A DNA stretch of 64,000 nucleotides from Desulfovibrio ferrophilus (GCF_003966735.1 NZ_AP017378.1:1039501-1103500); one strand, 5' to 3'. Counted from the stretch's first letter, positions 44,121 through 53,709 are shown. Notes: generated by a model not told the origin, from the letters alone. A program made the numbers and translations.

Positions 44121-45539
44121 ATGGAACGGTACGGTGAAGGATACTTGGAGGAGCGAAAGCTCGTCAAGCGTTGGTCGGGGCCAATCCCCGCCTTGGTAAG
44201 CTTGGCGCTGACGCTCGGTGTTTTCTATCTCACGTGGTGGATCTTCCAGGACCCACGCGGCTTGATGCGCATGTATACCCCGTATGTGGGCTACATGTAC
44301 TGCCGTTGGTGGCTGATCATGATGATCTGGATGGTCTACATCTTCAACTTCTGGCCCTTCAAACGCAAGTGGCTGGAGAACACCCACCCGCTCACAAAAG
44401 GCGTGGTGCTGACTCTGGTTTCCACGGTCATCCTGGTAGGACTCATCAAGGGCTTTTTCGAAGGCCTGATGGGCAACTACGGATTGGCCTACTTCAACCC
44501 CGAACAGCTTGAGAAACTCCCTGGTATTACAAGCTTTTTCGCCATCGAGTATGCCTCGTTGGCGATCTTGATGTTTGCTGCCATCGCGTCCTGGCTGTCA
44601 CCGGCCTGGGTCGTGGCCTTTGAAGAAGCCCCGTGGGAAAAGATGAAGCAGCCTGGCAAAGGCTTCTCCATTCTGATCATGACCTTCTTCCTGTCCACAG
44701 TGGTCTACTTCGTGACCATGCACCCGCACATGGGCATCCTGTATCATCCCTGGCAGTACTTCACCTCCATTGCTCCGCCCTACTGGGAGCAGTTCGCCAA
44801 CACGGTTTCGGGCAATTTCCACGTGTCCTGGATCATGTGCTGTACGGTGGTGGTCTGGCTGGTGGAGACCATCTGGGAACGCTATCCCTTCAGTCTGATC
44901 AAAAACGATTGGGCAAGGCGCTTTGCCGCTTTCTTCGGCATCATCGCCATTGCCCTGGCTATGCACTTCTTCCTGTATTTTGCGCAGGAACTGACCTGGG
45001 GCGAAGCCATCCGTGGTACCCGCCGAGCCTTTGCACCTGACTGGCGTTGGCTGCACGTGGGTGAAATGGCCATCTTCTTCCTGGTGCCTGCCCTGTTCGT
45101 AACCTTCTATTGCGACAACTGGCCCAAGAAGTATTCCCTGCCTGTCAACGTGCTGCTGCGCACCATTGCCACGACCGTTGGCGCCATTGCGCTGTACATC
45201 GTCTACTACAAGACGTCGCATGACTTCCTGGGCACCCAGAAGGGCTTTTCGCATCCGCAACAGTTCCCCATGATTCCCATGATCTGGCTGGTCAATATCT
45301 GGCTGGTGCATCATTGGTTCATGGATAACTGGCCGGCATGGAAGATGGTTCCCAAGACTGTTGAGGAAATCGAGGCTGATCACGCCGCCAAGCTTGCCGC
45401 CATCGAGGATGTGCGCCTGAACTCCAAGTTCGGCGTGGGCCTGGGTGCTGGTGTGGCAATGGGTGTGGCCTTCTACTTCGTCACTGTCTGGGCGCTGCCC
45501 GCGGTGTACGCCGCCGTTAACATCATCCCCGGCAAGTAG
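44121..45539 (+). CDS. Multi-pass membrane protein rich in His and Trp, operon gene 3
   Basis: This 472-residue protein has about 11 membrane segments. Paired or clustered His occur near helix ends (MHPHMGILYHPW about 205; AMHFFLYF about 280; WLVHHWFMDNW about 400), besides many Trp, as in membrane oxidoreductases that bind haem or metal. No known transporter signature. A strong GAGGAGG ribosome site precedes ATG 44121. It is followed after 19 bases by the Tat-exported metallo-beta-lactamase-fold gene. I infer a membrane component working with that enzyme; the chemistry is open. Confidence 0.75.
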   Translation: MERYGEGYLEERKLVKRWSGPIPALVSLALTLGVFYLTWWIFQDPRGLMRMYTPYVGYMYCRWWLIMMIWMVYIFNFWPFKRKWLENTHPLTKGVVLTLVSTVILVGLIKGFFEGLMGNYGLAYFNPEQLEKLPGITSFFAIEYASLAILMFAAIASWLSPAWVVAFEEAPWEKMKQPGKGFSILIMTFFLSTVVYFVTMHPHMGILYHPWQYFTSIAPPYWEQFANTVSGNFHVSWIMCCTVVVWLVETIWERYPFSLIKNDWARRFAAFFGIIAIALAMHFFLYFAQELTWGEAIRGTRRAFAPDWRWLHVGEMAIFFLVPALFVTFYCDNWPKKYSLPVNVLLRTIATTVGAIALYIVYYKTSHDFLGTQKGFSHPQQFPMIPMIWLVNIWLVHHWFMDNWPAWKMVPKTVEEIEADHAAKLAAIEDVRLNSKFGVGLGAGVAMGVAFYFVTVWALPAVYAAVNIIPGK

Positions 45540-45558
45540 CCCGGAACAGGAGACTCGC

Positions 45559-46716
45559 ATGTCTGACAACATCAAGCGTCGTGACTTCCTGAAGGGGGCC
45601 GCCACTGGCGTGGGTATTGGTCTGTTGGGGGCCATGGGGCTGTATTCATACTCTCCCATGCGCAAGAGCCATTTCCAGAAGGCCGAGCGCAAAATGGCCG
45701 ACATTGGCGTGTGCAAGAGCATCAAGGTCACCAACATCTCGGAGACCAGCTGGTTCGAAAATGCCGTCCTCATGGGCGACATCAAGGGCGCGGGCGGTTT
45801 GCTCGTGAACCAGTATGACTATAACTGGCCGCCATTTGGTAACGGCAAGGGGCTGGGCAAGGGGTCTTATGAAGACGGCATGGCCAAGATCAAGCATCTG
45901 CTCCCCGACCGTCTGGATGAGGCTTGGAAGATCATCGAAGCCAACTGCGTGAACGTGGACAATGCCGGTGGCTATGCCGCTCTGATCGAACTGGAGCAAA
46001 TGGACGGTGCCAAGCGCAAGTTCCTGCTCGACTCCGGCTGGTCCTATAAGTGGACCGAAGAGTGCTTCAAGCGTGAAGGCATCGACAAGATGCTGGAAAA
46101 CAAGGAGATCGAAGCTCTGTTCTTCTCGCATGAGCACTTCGACCATTACTGGGGGTTGCCCGTCACCCTGAAGTACGACCCCGAGATCACCATCTATATC
46201 CCCGAGGGCTTCTACCCCGAGGGCCTGCAATACATCAAGGATTGCGGACATAAAGGCAAACTCATCACCGTCAAACCCGGTCTGCAGAAGATCATCCCCG
46301 GCATGTCCAGTTATGTCTTCGCCATTCCCATTATCTGTCGCGTGTACGGCGAGCAATCGTTGTACTTCAACGTGGCGGACAAGGGGCTGGTCAGCGTGAC
46401 CGGCTGCTGCCACCAGGGCATTATCCGCTTTGCGGAAACGGCCTACAACGAGATCAAATACGAAAATGACAATTGCCACGGCATCTACGGAGGCCTGCAC
46501 ATCTCGCCCTTCGACGACTGGGATCCCAAGTACGATGACCTGGTGATTTCACTGGGCAAGTATGGATTCGAGCGCATTGGCTGCAACCATTGCACCGGTG
46601 TGCTCTGCGCCAAGAAGTTCATCACCGCCGGGTACCCGGTGATTGAAGGCACGGCGCAGTATCGTTCCAAGGATAAGGCCTATCTCGGCAACGGTGACAC
46701 CATCACCTTCGGATAA
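45559..46716 (+). CDS. Tat-exported metallo-beta-lactamase-fold enzyme (COG1237-like), operon gene 4
   Basis: This 385-residue protein opens with a Tat signal (IKRRDFLKGAATGVGIGLLGAMGL). The metal site reads H191-E-H193-F-D195-H196. Further ligands fall in TGCCHQGI (about 282), GIYGGLHIS (about 309) and GCNHCTGVLC (about 342), the layout of the COG1237 family that includes methanopterin-pathway beta-RFA-P synthase-like proteins. Members are usually cytoplasmic; an exported form is notable. Cys near the ligands could add to the metal site. ATG 45559 follows CAGGAGA. Substrate unknown. Confidence 0.82.
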   Translation: MSDNIKRRDFLKGAATGVGIGLLGAMGLYSYSPMRKSHFQKAERKMADIGVCKSIKVTNISETSWFENAVLMGDIKGAGGLLVNQYDYNWPPFGNGKGLGKGSYEDGMAKIKHLLPDRLDEAWKIIEANCVNVDNAGGYAALIELEQMDGAKRKFLLDSGWSYKWTEECFKREGIDKMLENKEIEALFFSHEHFDHYWGLPVTLKYDPEITIYIPEGFYPEGLQYIKDCGHKGKLITVKPGLQKIIPGMSSYVFAIPIICRVYGEQSLYFNVADKGLVSVTGCCHQGIIRFAETAYNEIKYENDNCHGIYGGLHISPFDDWDPKYDDLVISLGKYGFERIGCNHCTGVLCAKKFITAGYPVIEGTAQYRSKDKAYLGNGDTITFG

Positions 46717-46740
46717 TCAACACCACCATCCGTATAGGTC

Positions 46741-46764
46741 GGCCACCCAGATTGTTGGGTGGTC
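46741..46764 (+). promoter_or_regulatory. Intergenic hairpin before the G3E GTPase gene
   Basis: GGCCACCCA and TGGGTGGTC form a nine-bp stem (one G-U) with a six-base loop, between operon genes 4 and 5. No U-tract follows, so a processing or attenuation role is more likely than full termination. Confidence 0.45.
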
Positions 46765-46785
46765 GGCCACCCCGGAGTATTCATC

Positions 46786-48615
46786 GTGCAGACAAAATTA
46801 CAAACACTGCTGCCCCCCGCAGTTCTGGAAGATCCCGAAGTCGCTGCCGCAGAGTTGCCACGGGCGCTGATGGCTCGCACGAATTTCATCCCCGGTGTGC
46901 GCCACCGTCTCGGGTGGCGAGGCATGCGCGATTGTTCAGCCACTCAGAACGGATTGACAGTGCGCGTCACAGGTAAGTCCGGCGTGTTCGGTCTTGAAGC
47001 CGAGTCCGCGTCCATGAGTGACAATGTGGGCCGGGCAGCATTTCGATTGTATTATTTCCCTGACCCAACGGAAGAGGTGATAGAGTCCTACAGCGTGCAG
47101 GCGGGCATCATCGCCCATGGCAGGGACTATTTGGATCGTGTGCGAGACTTTACTCAGCACGACGATTTGCGCGCTCTGTTTGGAATTGCCCGGCTTGAAT
47201 CGACGTATGTCCCCGACACGTCGGGAATATGTTTGACTCTCACTGCAGTCAATTGCGACGAGATACGTTCTCTGGATGGACTTGTGGTCCAGACCCCGGA
47301 GGGACCGGTTCAAGCGATCGAACCTGGTGGTGTGGATCAGAATCTGCCCTGCTGGGAGACAGCCTGGCCTTTGTTTCAAGCTCTTGCTGCCTCGGCCAGC
47401 TATTGTCTTGGCGTTAGCCCGGATCGTTTAGAGCAATACACGGGCCTTGGAACCTGTCGTGTGTATGGAGCGGGCCTGCCGTTGCGTTGGGAACAAAGCG
47501 ATACGGCCCATATCCTCAATCTCAGTCTGGGATATTCCTTTGAAGAGCCTTTGCCGGTTCCTGATGGAGATGGGCAAGCTGAACTGGTCTGGAAGGCGCC
47601 ATCGCCCATCCCAGAGGCCTTTGCGAACGCCCCCTGGTGGGACCCGAACATTCCCGGAGCAAAAAACAGCTTTGACAAACGCACCATGGGCATCACCGAC
47701 AAGCCGAGACTGATCGTTCTGACTGGATTCCTGGGGGCGGGAAAGACCTCGTTTCTGGCACGATTCATCGAAAATCAAGCATCCAAAGGCGGTTTTGTCG
47801 CCGTTATTCAGAATGAGATTGGCCAAAAAGGTCTGGATGGGAAACTTCTCGGTCAGCATTTTGCGGTTACGGAAGTGGACGAAGGCTGTGTGTGCTGCAC
47901 TTTGGCGGGTAGCCTGCGCCTTGCTCTGGCCGATATTCTATCAGAATTTCAACCCGACTTTGTTGTTCTTGAAACGACAGGATTGGCCAACCCATCGAAT
48001 CTGTTGCAGGAAATCGCCGATTTGGACGATATGTTGGACTTTGCCTCGGTGACCACGATATTGGACGCAGTGAATGCTCCCAATGCCCTGGCAAACCATG
48101 AGGTGGCGCGAAGCCAGGTCCGGCTGGCCGATGTTCTGCTGCTGAACAAGATCGATCAGGCCAACGAGGCTGACCAGAATGCACTCTGCGCTCTGGTGCG
48201 AGAGTTGAATCCGTCAGCCCCCATGCATCACACGATGCACGGCGACATCTCACCCGCCATGCTCTACGGCGTTAATTTCAGACAACGCGCCTCCCGCCCT
48301 GCTCCTCAGCTTTTTCCCATGGGCAAAGCTCCTTCCCATCAGCAGGACGACATTTCCAGCGCCGTCATTTCCTTTGATGCTCCCCTGGACCGTGCCCAAT
48401 TTTCGCATCAGGCCGAATCCCTCCCCTCGCATATCCTACGCGTTAAGGGTGTCGTCGATTTTATCGATGCCAGTGCTCCCGAAGTGTTTCAATACGTTCC
48501 GGGGTCTTACAGTCTTACTCCTGCAGACGCAGATACTGGCGAGCGTTTTCTTGTTGTCATTGGTCAGGATGCCAAAAATGCAGCTAAGGGACTGTTTGCG
48601 GCTCTACAATCATGA
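46786..48615 (+). CDS. COG0523 (G3E) GTPase fused to a 300-residue N-terminal domain, operon gene 5
   Basis: This 609-residue protein has a C-terminal CobW/COG0523 metallochaperone GTPase: Walker A GFLGAGKT (314-321), the metal-binding CxCC in GCVCC (367-371), ETTGLANPS, NKID and a CobW C-terminal domain. The first 300 residues form an unrecognised domain, beta-rich with scattered Cys. The start is GTG 46786 with GGAG eight bases upstream. Family members load Zn, Co, Ni or Fe into target proteins; placed at the end of this operon, the likely client is the metallo-beta-lactamase-fold enzyme or the membrane protein. Confidence 0.85.
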   Translation: MQTKLQTLLPPAVLEDPEVAAAELPRALMARTNFIPGVRHRLGWRGMRDCSATQNGLTVRVTGKSGVFGLEAESASMSDNVGRAAFRLYYFPDPTEEVIESYSVQAGIIAHGRDYLDRVRDFTQHDDLRALFGIARLESTYVPDTSGICLTLTAVNCDEIRSLDGLVVQTPEGPVQAIEPGGVDQNLPCWETAWPLFQALAASASYCLGVSPDRLEQYTGLGTCRVYGAGLPLRWEQSDTAHILNLSLGYSFEEPLPVPDGDGQAELVWKAPSPIPEAFANAPWWDPNIPGAKNSFDKRTMGITDKPRLIVLTGFLGAGKTSFLARFIENQASKGGFVAVIQNEIGQKGLDGKLLGQHFAVTEVDEGCVCCTLAGSLRLALADILSEFQPDFVVLETTGLANPSNLLQEIADLDDMLDFASVTTILDAVNAPNALANHEVARSQVRLADVLLLNKIDQANEADQNALCALVRELNPSAPMHHTMHGDISPAMLYGVNFRQRASRPAPQLFPMGKAPSHQQDDISSAVISFDAPLDRAQFSHQAESLPSHILRVKGVVDFIDASAPEVFQYVPGSYSLTPADADTGERFLVVIGQDAKNAAKGLFAALQS

Positions 48616-48640
48616 TTTTTGGTCACATATTCTTGAAAAA

Positions 48641-48673
48641 CTACCCCGGTCAGCGTCAACCTGTCCGGGGTTA
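48641..48673 (+). terminator. Bidirectional terminator after the G3E GTPase gene
   Basis: CTACCCCGGTCAG and CTGTCCGGGGTTA form a long stem with one mismatch. It is followed by CATTTTTG on the plus strand and by TTTTTC on the minus strand, suiting the convergent LysR gene. Confidence 0.85.
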
Positions 48674-48718
48674 CATTTTTGTAGGTTTTGTGCAGTTCGT
48701 CATCATGACACAGACCAA

Positions 48719-49606
48719 TTAGAGGACAAGCTCCTTTGTTTCGCGGATGGCCTCGGTGACGTGGCTGGCAAATCTATCTACGATTTCAGGTTGAGCTCCT
48801 GCGCTGAGGTGCAGGCTCATGGTCACGGCCGGTAAAGGGGGCATTCCCTCGGCGTTGCCATAGATTCTGCAGCCAGGAGCAACGATGCTGCGTGTCAATG
48901 GCGCAACGGCCAGTCCGGCTCGGACTGCCGCCAACACACCTGCAACGCCAGGACTGGCATAGGCAATGCGGTAGTTTACCTTGGCCTTTTCAAGTGCTTC
49001 CAAAGCCCACCGGCGATAGGTACAGCCCTCGTGAAAAACGGCCAGGGGCAGTGGTTCATCACTTTGAGAGAATCCCCGCTCAGGACCTATCCAGCACAGA
49101 GCCATCTTTCCTACGGACCTCCCACCCTCCAGCCCATGAGACGATGTGCACAAGCAAAGATCCAACTCTCCCGCCGTCAATGCCTCCAGAAGCCGAGGGC
49201 TGGTGTCACAAAGAACATCCACACGTACAAGAGGGAACACCTCGGCAAAACGCTTGAGAATCACTGGCAGATGGGTTGATGCGTAATCTTCTGGCGTTCC
49301 AAAACGTATGACCCCTTTGGTTTCTGGCGCACTCAATGAAGCCGCAGCCTCATCATAGAGCCTCAGGATACGCAACGCATAGCGATACAGCGTTTCTCCG
49401 TCCGCAGTCAGCACCACACCCCGGGCTCGTCGCTCAAAAAATACGCAGCCAAGTTCATCCTCAAGTCTTTTGATCTGCATGCTCACTGCGGATTGTGTCC
49501 TGTTCACAAGGCGCGCGGCACCAGTGAAACTGCCCGAGTCCGTGGCTGCAACAAAGGTTCGCAATAAATCCGGTGACAGCAGGTGTGAATCTTTTCCATC
49601 AAACAT
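48719..49606 (-). CDS. LysR-family transcription regulator
   Basis: This 295-residue protein has an N-terminal winged helix (LLRTFVAATDSGSFTGAARLVNRTQSAVSMQIKRLEDELGCVFFERRARG) and a periplasmic-binding-like effector domain with a variable pocket. The closest subgroup by the DNA-binding domain is LrhA-like. It is divergent from the AhpD-like gene, and the palindrome between them suggests it controls that gene and its own. Confidence 0.88.
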   Translation of the reverse strand: MFDGKDSHLLSPDLLRTFVAATDSGSFTGAARLVNRTQSAVSMQIKRLEDELGCVFFERRARGVVLTADGETLYRYALRILRLYDEAAASLSAPETKGVIRFGTPEDYASTHLPVILKRFAEVFPLVRVDVLCDTSPRLLEALTAGELDLCLCTSSHGLEGGRSVGKMALCWIGPERGFSQSDEPLPLAVFHEGCTYRRWALEALEKAKVNYRIAYASPGVAGVLAAVRAGLAVAPLTRSIVAPGCRIYGNAEGMPPLPAVTMSLHLSAGAQPEIVDRFASHVTEAIRETKELVL

Positions 49607-49628
49607 TCTTATGGATACTATGAATTAG

Positions 49629-49643
49629 ATTCGTTTGTCGAAT
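49629..49643 (+). promoter_or_regulatory. Candidate LysR box
   Basis: ATTCGTTTGTCGAAT is a perfect five-base inverted repeat around TTTGT. It has the T-N11-A layout of LysR binding sites and lies between the divergent starts. Confidence 0.6.
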
Positions 49644-49689
49644 GTCTTGAATGTGACCATGATGTTTCACCTCAAACAAGGAGAGAACA

Positions 49690-50049
49690 ATGATCGAAAG
49701 CCAAGTTGAATTGAAACAGAGTATTGCCAATGGATTCGAGCTATACAAGAAATTGATGCCCGAGATCGCTGCCGCTTATGATGAACTGCCTGCGGAAACC
49801 TATAAGGATGGCGCACTGACAGGAAAGGAAAAACGTCTGATGGCAATGGTTGCAGCGCTTGTGGGCAGATGCCGGGCCTGTATCATTTACCAACTTGATT
49901 ATGCCATTGAACTGGGGGCGACACAGGATGAAATCCTCGAAGCCTGTGCCGTCGCTATTTCTCTTGGCGGGACCATGGCCGCAGGCGAAGTGACACGGGT
50001 GATGCATTATCTGGATGAAACAGACCTGCTGAATAACCAAAATGTCTAA
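49690..50049 (+). CDS. Carboxymuconolactone decarboxylase / AhpD-like protein
   Basis: This 119-residue protein is all helical, with the AhpD-like catalytic region GRCRACIIYQLDYAIELGAT carrying a C-x-x-C pair (C62/C65 approx.) and a later His. Such proteins act as peroxidase partners or thiol-disulfide factors; the decarboxylase name is by family only. ACAAGGAGAGAAC gives a strong ribosome site before ATG 49690. It is divergent from the LysR gene and probably under its control, perhaps for oxidative or electrophile stress. Confidence 0.87.
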   Translation: MIESQVELKQSIANGFELYKKLMPEIAAAYDELPAETYKDGALTGKEKRLMAMVAALVGRCRACIIYQLDYAIELGATQDEILEACAVAISLGGTMAAGEVTRVMHYLDETDLLNNQNV

Positions 50050-50153
50050 GCATGAATAATAACATGATATTATTATACTTTTCTTATGACGATCAGTGCA
50101 TCTTACCTAATTAAAAACTGGTTGGGGTATCCTGAATCTGGTATTGATTAAAT

Positions 50154-51143
50154 ATGAGACAATTTTATGTTGCTGTAGTGACCCTGTTGATGTCCTTATT
50201 TTTCGTCATTTCAGCATATGCGGAAACCAACAACCAGATACTGATTATCGAAAGCTATCACCCGGTGTTGGAGTGGACTCGGCTATGCGAAGAAGGAATT
50301 AGGGAAAATCTACGAAATAATTATGAATTCCACACCTTTTATATGGACACAAAGCGCATTGCCCCAGAGAAATTTCAAGAACAGGCAGACCGTGCCTGGG
50401 AAATGTATCAGGAGATAAAGCCCGATCTCGTCATATTGGGTGATGACAATGCCTTGCGCTTCTTGGGAAAACGGTTTGCCAACACCTACACCCCTGTCGT
50501 TTTCTTTGGCATAAATAATAATCCCCGTAATTATTTCGATGTTTCACCAAAAAACATCACAGGCGTCTTGGAGCGCACCCCTTTGATTCCCTGGCTAAGG
50601 TATTTACGGGAGATATTGCCCAAAGCTCAAAGAGCACTTGTCTTGATGGACAGTAGTCAGTCCTCTACGTCGATCATCAACGTCACTTTCAAGGACCGCA
50701 CGGAAATCTCCGTCAGTGGCATGCATGTGGAATACAAGATCGTATCAGACTGGAATGAATGGCAAAACACGATCAAGCAGCAAGCCGAATTTGACCTGAT
50801 AGTGTCCCCTACATTTCATTCCATCAAAGTTAAATCTGGTGGGTATATAGATGTGGAAGACCTCATTAGATGGACCTCGAAAAATAGCGATGTCCCGTTC
50901 TTCACCAATCAGGATTATACGGTGTTCCCAGAAGGAGCGGTTGGGGCATATACTTTGGATGCCAAGGCTCATGGCGCCCAAGTTGCAAAAATGGTGGCAT
51001 CAATCCTGGAGGACAAGATTGTCCCAAGAAATATGATGTACATTATGGACCGGCAGGGACTTTTTGTTTTTAACGAAGCTCAACTCAAGCGCTTTGGAAT
51101 CTCAATTCCGGAGCCTATCAATTCTAAAGCGACCTGGCGCTAG
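50154..51143 (+). CDS. Orphan ABC substrate-binding-like periplasmic protein
   Basis: This 329-residue protein has a signal peptide (VTLLMSLFFVISAYA) and a type 1 periplasmic-binding fold of the COG2984 kind: ILIIESYHPVLEWTRLCEEGIRENL, DLVILGDDNALRFLG, PVVFFGINNNPRNYF and VGAYTLDAKAHGAQVAKM. No permease or ATPase lies near, so it may serve as a sensor partner for a histidine kinase or cyclase elsewhere. It sits alone between an AhpD-like gene and glnN. Ligand unknown. Confidence 0.78.
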   Translation: MRQFYVAVVTLLMSLFFVISAYAETNNQILIIESYHPVLEWTRLCEEGIRENLRNNYEFHTFYMDTKRIAPEKFQEQADRAWEMYQEIKPDLVILGDDNALRFLGKRFANTYTPVVFFGINNNPRNYFDVSPKNITGVLERTPLIPWLRYLREILPKAQRALVLMDSSQSSTSIINVTFKDRTEISVSGMHVEYKIVSDWNEWQNTIKQQAEFDLIVSPTFHSIKVKSGGYIDVEDLIRWTSKNSDVPFFTNQDYTVFPEGAVGAYTLDAKAHGAQVAKMVASILEDKIVPRNMMYIMDRQGLFVFNEAQLKRFGISIPEPINSKATWR

Positions 51144-51528
51144 TTATCATTTTGGACTTTCCCTACCTTCATAGCATTGTTAATGAGAGCTCTGCCGTTG
51201 CAGGGAGCTAACAATTGGGCTAATTTTGATGTTGCATATTCAGTCATTTTTATTTTCTTTCCTCATGCTCTCTCGCCCCTACCGCTAATGCTCATTCTAC
51301 AAAAACGTACTTTTTTGGCTGATCAAACAAGTTGAATTATCCAAAAATGTAAAATAAAAAATATACCCTCAATGAGAGTTCAATGATATTCGTTTGAAAT
51401 CTTGAGATATTTTTGCTGTGGCACAGCGCTTGTTATAAGGGGATCCAGTTGATTGTTAAAATATATCATTGCCCTTATCGGCCCACTGAGCCACAAGCAG
51501 TTGAAACATTAGTGCAAGGAGAAACTTC
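51144..51528. other. Intergenic region upstream of glnN
   Basis: About 385 AT-rich bases, no gene. It holds the sigma-54-like promoter listed next and presumably upstream activator sites. I see no clear NtrC-type palindrome. Confidence 0.5.
51419..51434 (+). promoter_or_regulatory. Sigma-54-like promoter of glnN
   Basis: TGGCACAGCGCTTGTT matches the -24/-12 pattern TGGCAC-N5-TTGC except for T in place of C at the -12 GC. It lies about 95 bases before ATG 51529. Nitrogen control of glutamine synthetase through sigma-54 is well known, which adds weight. Confidence 0.55.
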
Positions 51529-53709
51529 ATGAGCGGTTACCAGTCCCGTCAGGACGCCATTAAAGCGGTCACCAGCTATCGACCGACCCACGCCCCCCTG
51601 GACTTCACCGAGACCAGCGCCAGCGAAATTTTCGGTTGCAATGTGTTCAGCATGAAGGTCATGGAAGAGCGGTTGCCCAAGTCCATTTTCAAATCTTTGA
51701 AAAAGACTGTTGATAATGGTCAGCAACTCGACCCCTCCATTGCCGACACCGTGGCTGCAGCCATGAGAGATTGGGCCGTATCCAAAGGTGCAACTCACTA
51801 TACCCACGTGTTCTATCCGCTGACCGGCCTGACCGCAGAAAAGCACGACGGCTTTTTGGAGCCCGACGGTAAGGGCGGTGCCATGGCCGAATTCTCGGGC
51901 AAGCTGCTGATTCAGGGCGAGCCCGATGCCTCCAGCTTCCCGTCTGGCGGCCTGCGCGCCACTTTCGAAGCCCGAGGCTACACCGCCTGGGATGTAACCA
52001 ACCCTGCCTATATCACCGAGAATCCTAACGGGACATTCCTGTGCATTCCCACTGCGTTCGTTTCCTGGACTGGTGAAGCTCTGGACAAGAAGACCCCTCT
52101 GCTGCGCTCCAATCAAGCCATTGACGAACAGGCTCAGCGCGTTTTGAGGCTGTTTGGACATGATACTGGCGAACGGGTCAATTCATACGCTGGTCCCGAG
52201 CAAGAGTACTTCCTGGTTGATCGCAATTTCTATTTCGCCCGTCCTGACCTGATGCTGACTGGCCGCACCCTCTTTGGTGCCAAACCCGCCAAAGGCCAGG
52301 AATTGGATGACCATTACTTTGGTGCCATTCCCAATCGTGTGTTGTCTTTCATGTTCGAGGCTGAACGCGAGTTATACAAGCTTGGCGTCCCGGTCAAAAC
52401 CCGTCACAACGAGGTGGCCCCCGGTCAGTTCGAAATTGCCCCGCTGTACGAGCAAGCTAACCTGGCCACAGATCACAACCAGATCATCATGACCACCTTG
52501 AAAAAGGTCGCCAAACGCTATGGTATGGCCTGCCTGCTGCATGAAAAACCCTTTGCAGGCATTAACGGCTCCGGCAAGCACCTGAACTATTCCATCGGCA
52601 ACAAGTCCTTGGGCTCCCTGTTTGATCCCGGTGATACCCCACATGAGAACATGCAGTTCCTGGTGTTCTGCGCCGCCGCCATTCGCGCCGTCTACAAGCA
52701 TGGCGACTTGCTGCGCGCCGTTGTCGCCACAGCTGGTAACGACCATCGTCTGGGTGCCAATGAGGCTCCTCCGGCGATTCTGTCCGTCTACCTCGGTGAA
52801 CAGTTGGCCGACATCTTCGAACAGATCAAAACCGGCAAATGCAGTTCCTGCAAGACCAAGGGCATGCTCACCGTGGGTGTCGACACCCTGCCCCCGCTGC
52901 CCATGGACGCTGGAGACCGCAACCGCACCAGCCCCTTCGCTTTTACCGGCAACCGTTTCGAGTTCCGCGCTGTTGGTTCCAACCTGTCCATCGCTGGCCC
53001 TCAGGTTGCTCTGAATACCATCATGTCTGAATCTCTGGACTATATTGCCACCGAACTGGAAGCCAAGACCAAGGGTGACCCCAAGAAACTCAGCGCGGCG
53101 GTACAGAAGCTCCTGCAATCAATCATGAAGGAATGTGGTTCCATCATCTTTAATGGTGACGGTTATGCTGACGCCTGGCAGAAAGAAGCCAAGAAGCGTG
53201 GTCTGCCCAACCTGAAGACCTCTGTGGAAGCTCTGCCCATCATCACCAAGAAAGAAGTGGTGGCGATGTTCGACAAATACAAGGTCCTCTCCCCCCGCGA
53301 GCTGGAAAGCCGTGAGGAAGTCTACTTCGAGCAGTACATCCAGGCCTTGGTCACCGAAGCCCTCTTGTGCGTCAAGATGGCCAAGACCACCATTCTGCCT
53401 GCAGCCCTGCGTTACATGGGGCAGCTGGCTGACACCTGCGCCAGCATGAAGGCTATCGGTATGGATTACGAGATGATTGCCCTGGAAGACGTGACCGCCA
53501 AGACTCGCGGCCTCAAAGCTGCCATGGCCGAACTGGAGAAGCTGACCGAAAAGGATCATAAAACCATGAAGGCCCATGCTGCATTCATGTGCGACAAGGT
53601 TCTGCCTGCCATGCTGAAGGTCCGCAGCTTTGCAGACCAGCTGGAAGAGGTTGTGGCCGACGACCTGTGGCCCTTGCCTTCCTATCAGGAAATGCTGTTT
53701 ATCAAGTAG
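51529..53709 (+). CDS. glnN: Type III glutamine synthetase
   Basis: At 726 residues this is the long GSIII form, not the 450-470 residue GSI. It joins ammonia and glutamate using ATP, as a large double-ring oligomer. Family segments include [32 protein letters not shown] (metal-binding Glu residues), [13 protein letters not shown], and [14 protein letters not shown] with the catalytic His. GSIII lacks the adenylylation Tyr of GSI. AAGGAG precedes ATG 51529. A single gene between its own promoter and terminator, and likely the main nitrogen-assimilation enzyme here. Confidence 0.95.
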   Translation: MSGYQSRQDAIKAVTSYRPTHAPLDFTETSASEIFGCNVFSMKVMEERLPKSIFKSLKKTVDNGQQLDPSIADTVAAAMRDWAVSKGATHYTHVFYPLTGLTAEKHDGFLEPDGKGGAMAEFSGKLLIQGEPDASSFPSGGLRATFEARGYTAWDVTNPAYITENPNGTFLCIPTAFVSWTGEALDKKTPLLRSNQAIDEQAQRVLRLFGHDTGERVNSYAGPEQEYFLVDRNFYFARPDLMLTGRTLFGAKPAKGQELDDHYFGAIPNRVLSFMFEAERELYKLGVPVKTRHNEVAPGQFEIAPLYEQANLATDHNQIIMTTLKKVAKRYGMACLLHEKPFAGINGSGKHLNYSIGNKSLGSLFDPGDTPHENMQFLVFCAAAIRAVYKHGDLLRAVVATAGNDHRLGANEAPPAILSVYLGEQLADIFEQIKTGKCSSCKTKGMLTVGVDTLPPLPMDAGDRNRTSPFAFTGNRFEFRAVGSNLSIAGPQVALNTIMSESLDYIATELEAKTKGDPKKLSAAVQKLLQSIMKECGSIIFNGDGYADAWQKEAKKRGLPNLKTSVEALPIITKKEVVAMFDKYKVLSPRELESREEVYFEQYIQALVTEALLCVKMAKTTILPAALRYMGQLADTCASMKAIGMDYEMIALEDVTAKTRGLKAAMAELEKLTEKDHKTMKAHAAFMCDKVLPAMLKVRSFADQLEEVVADDLWPLPSYQEMLFIK

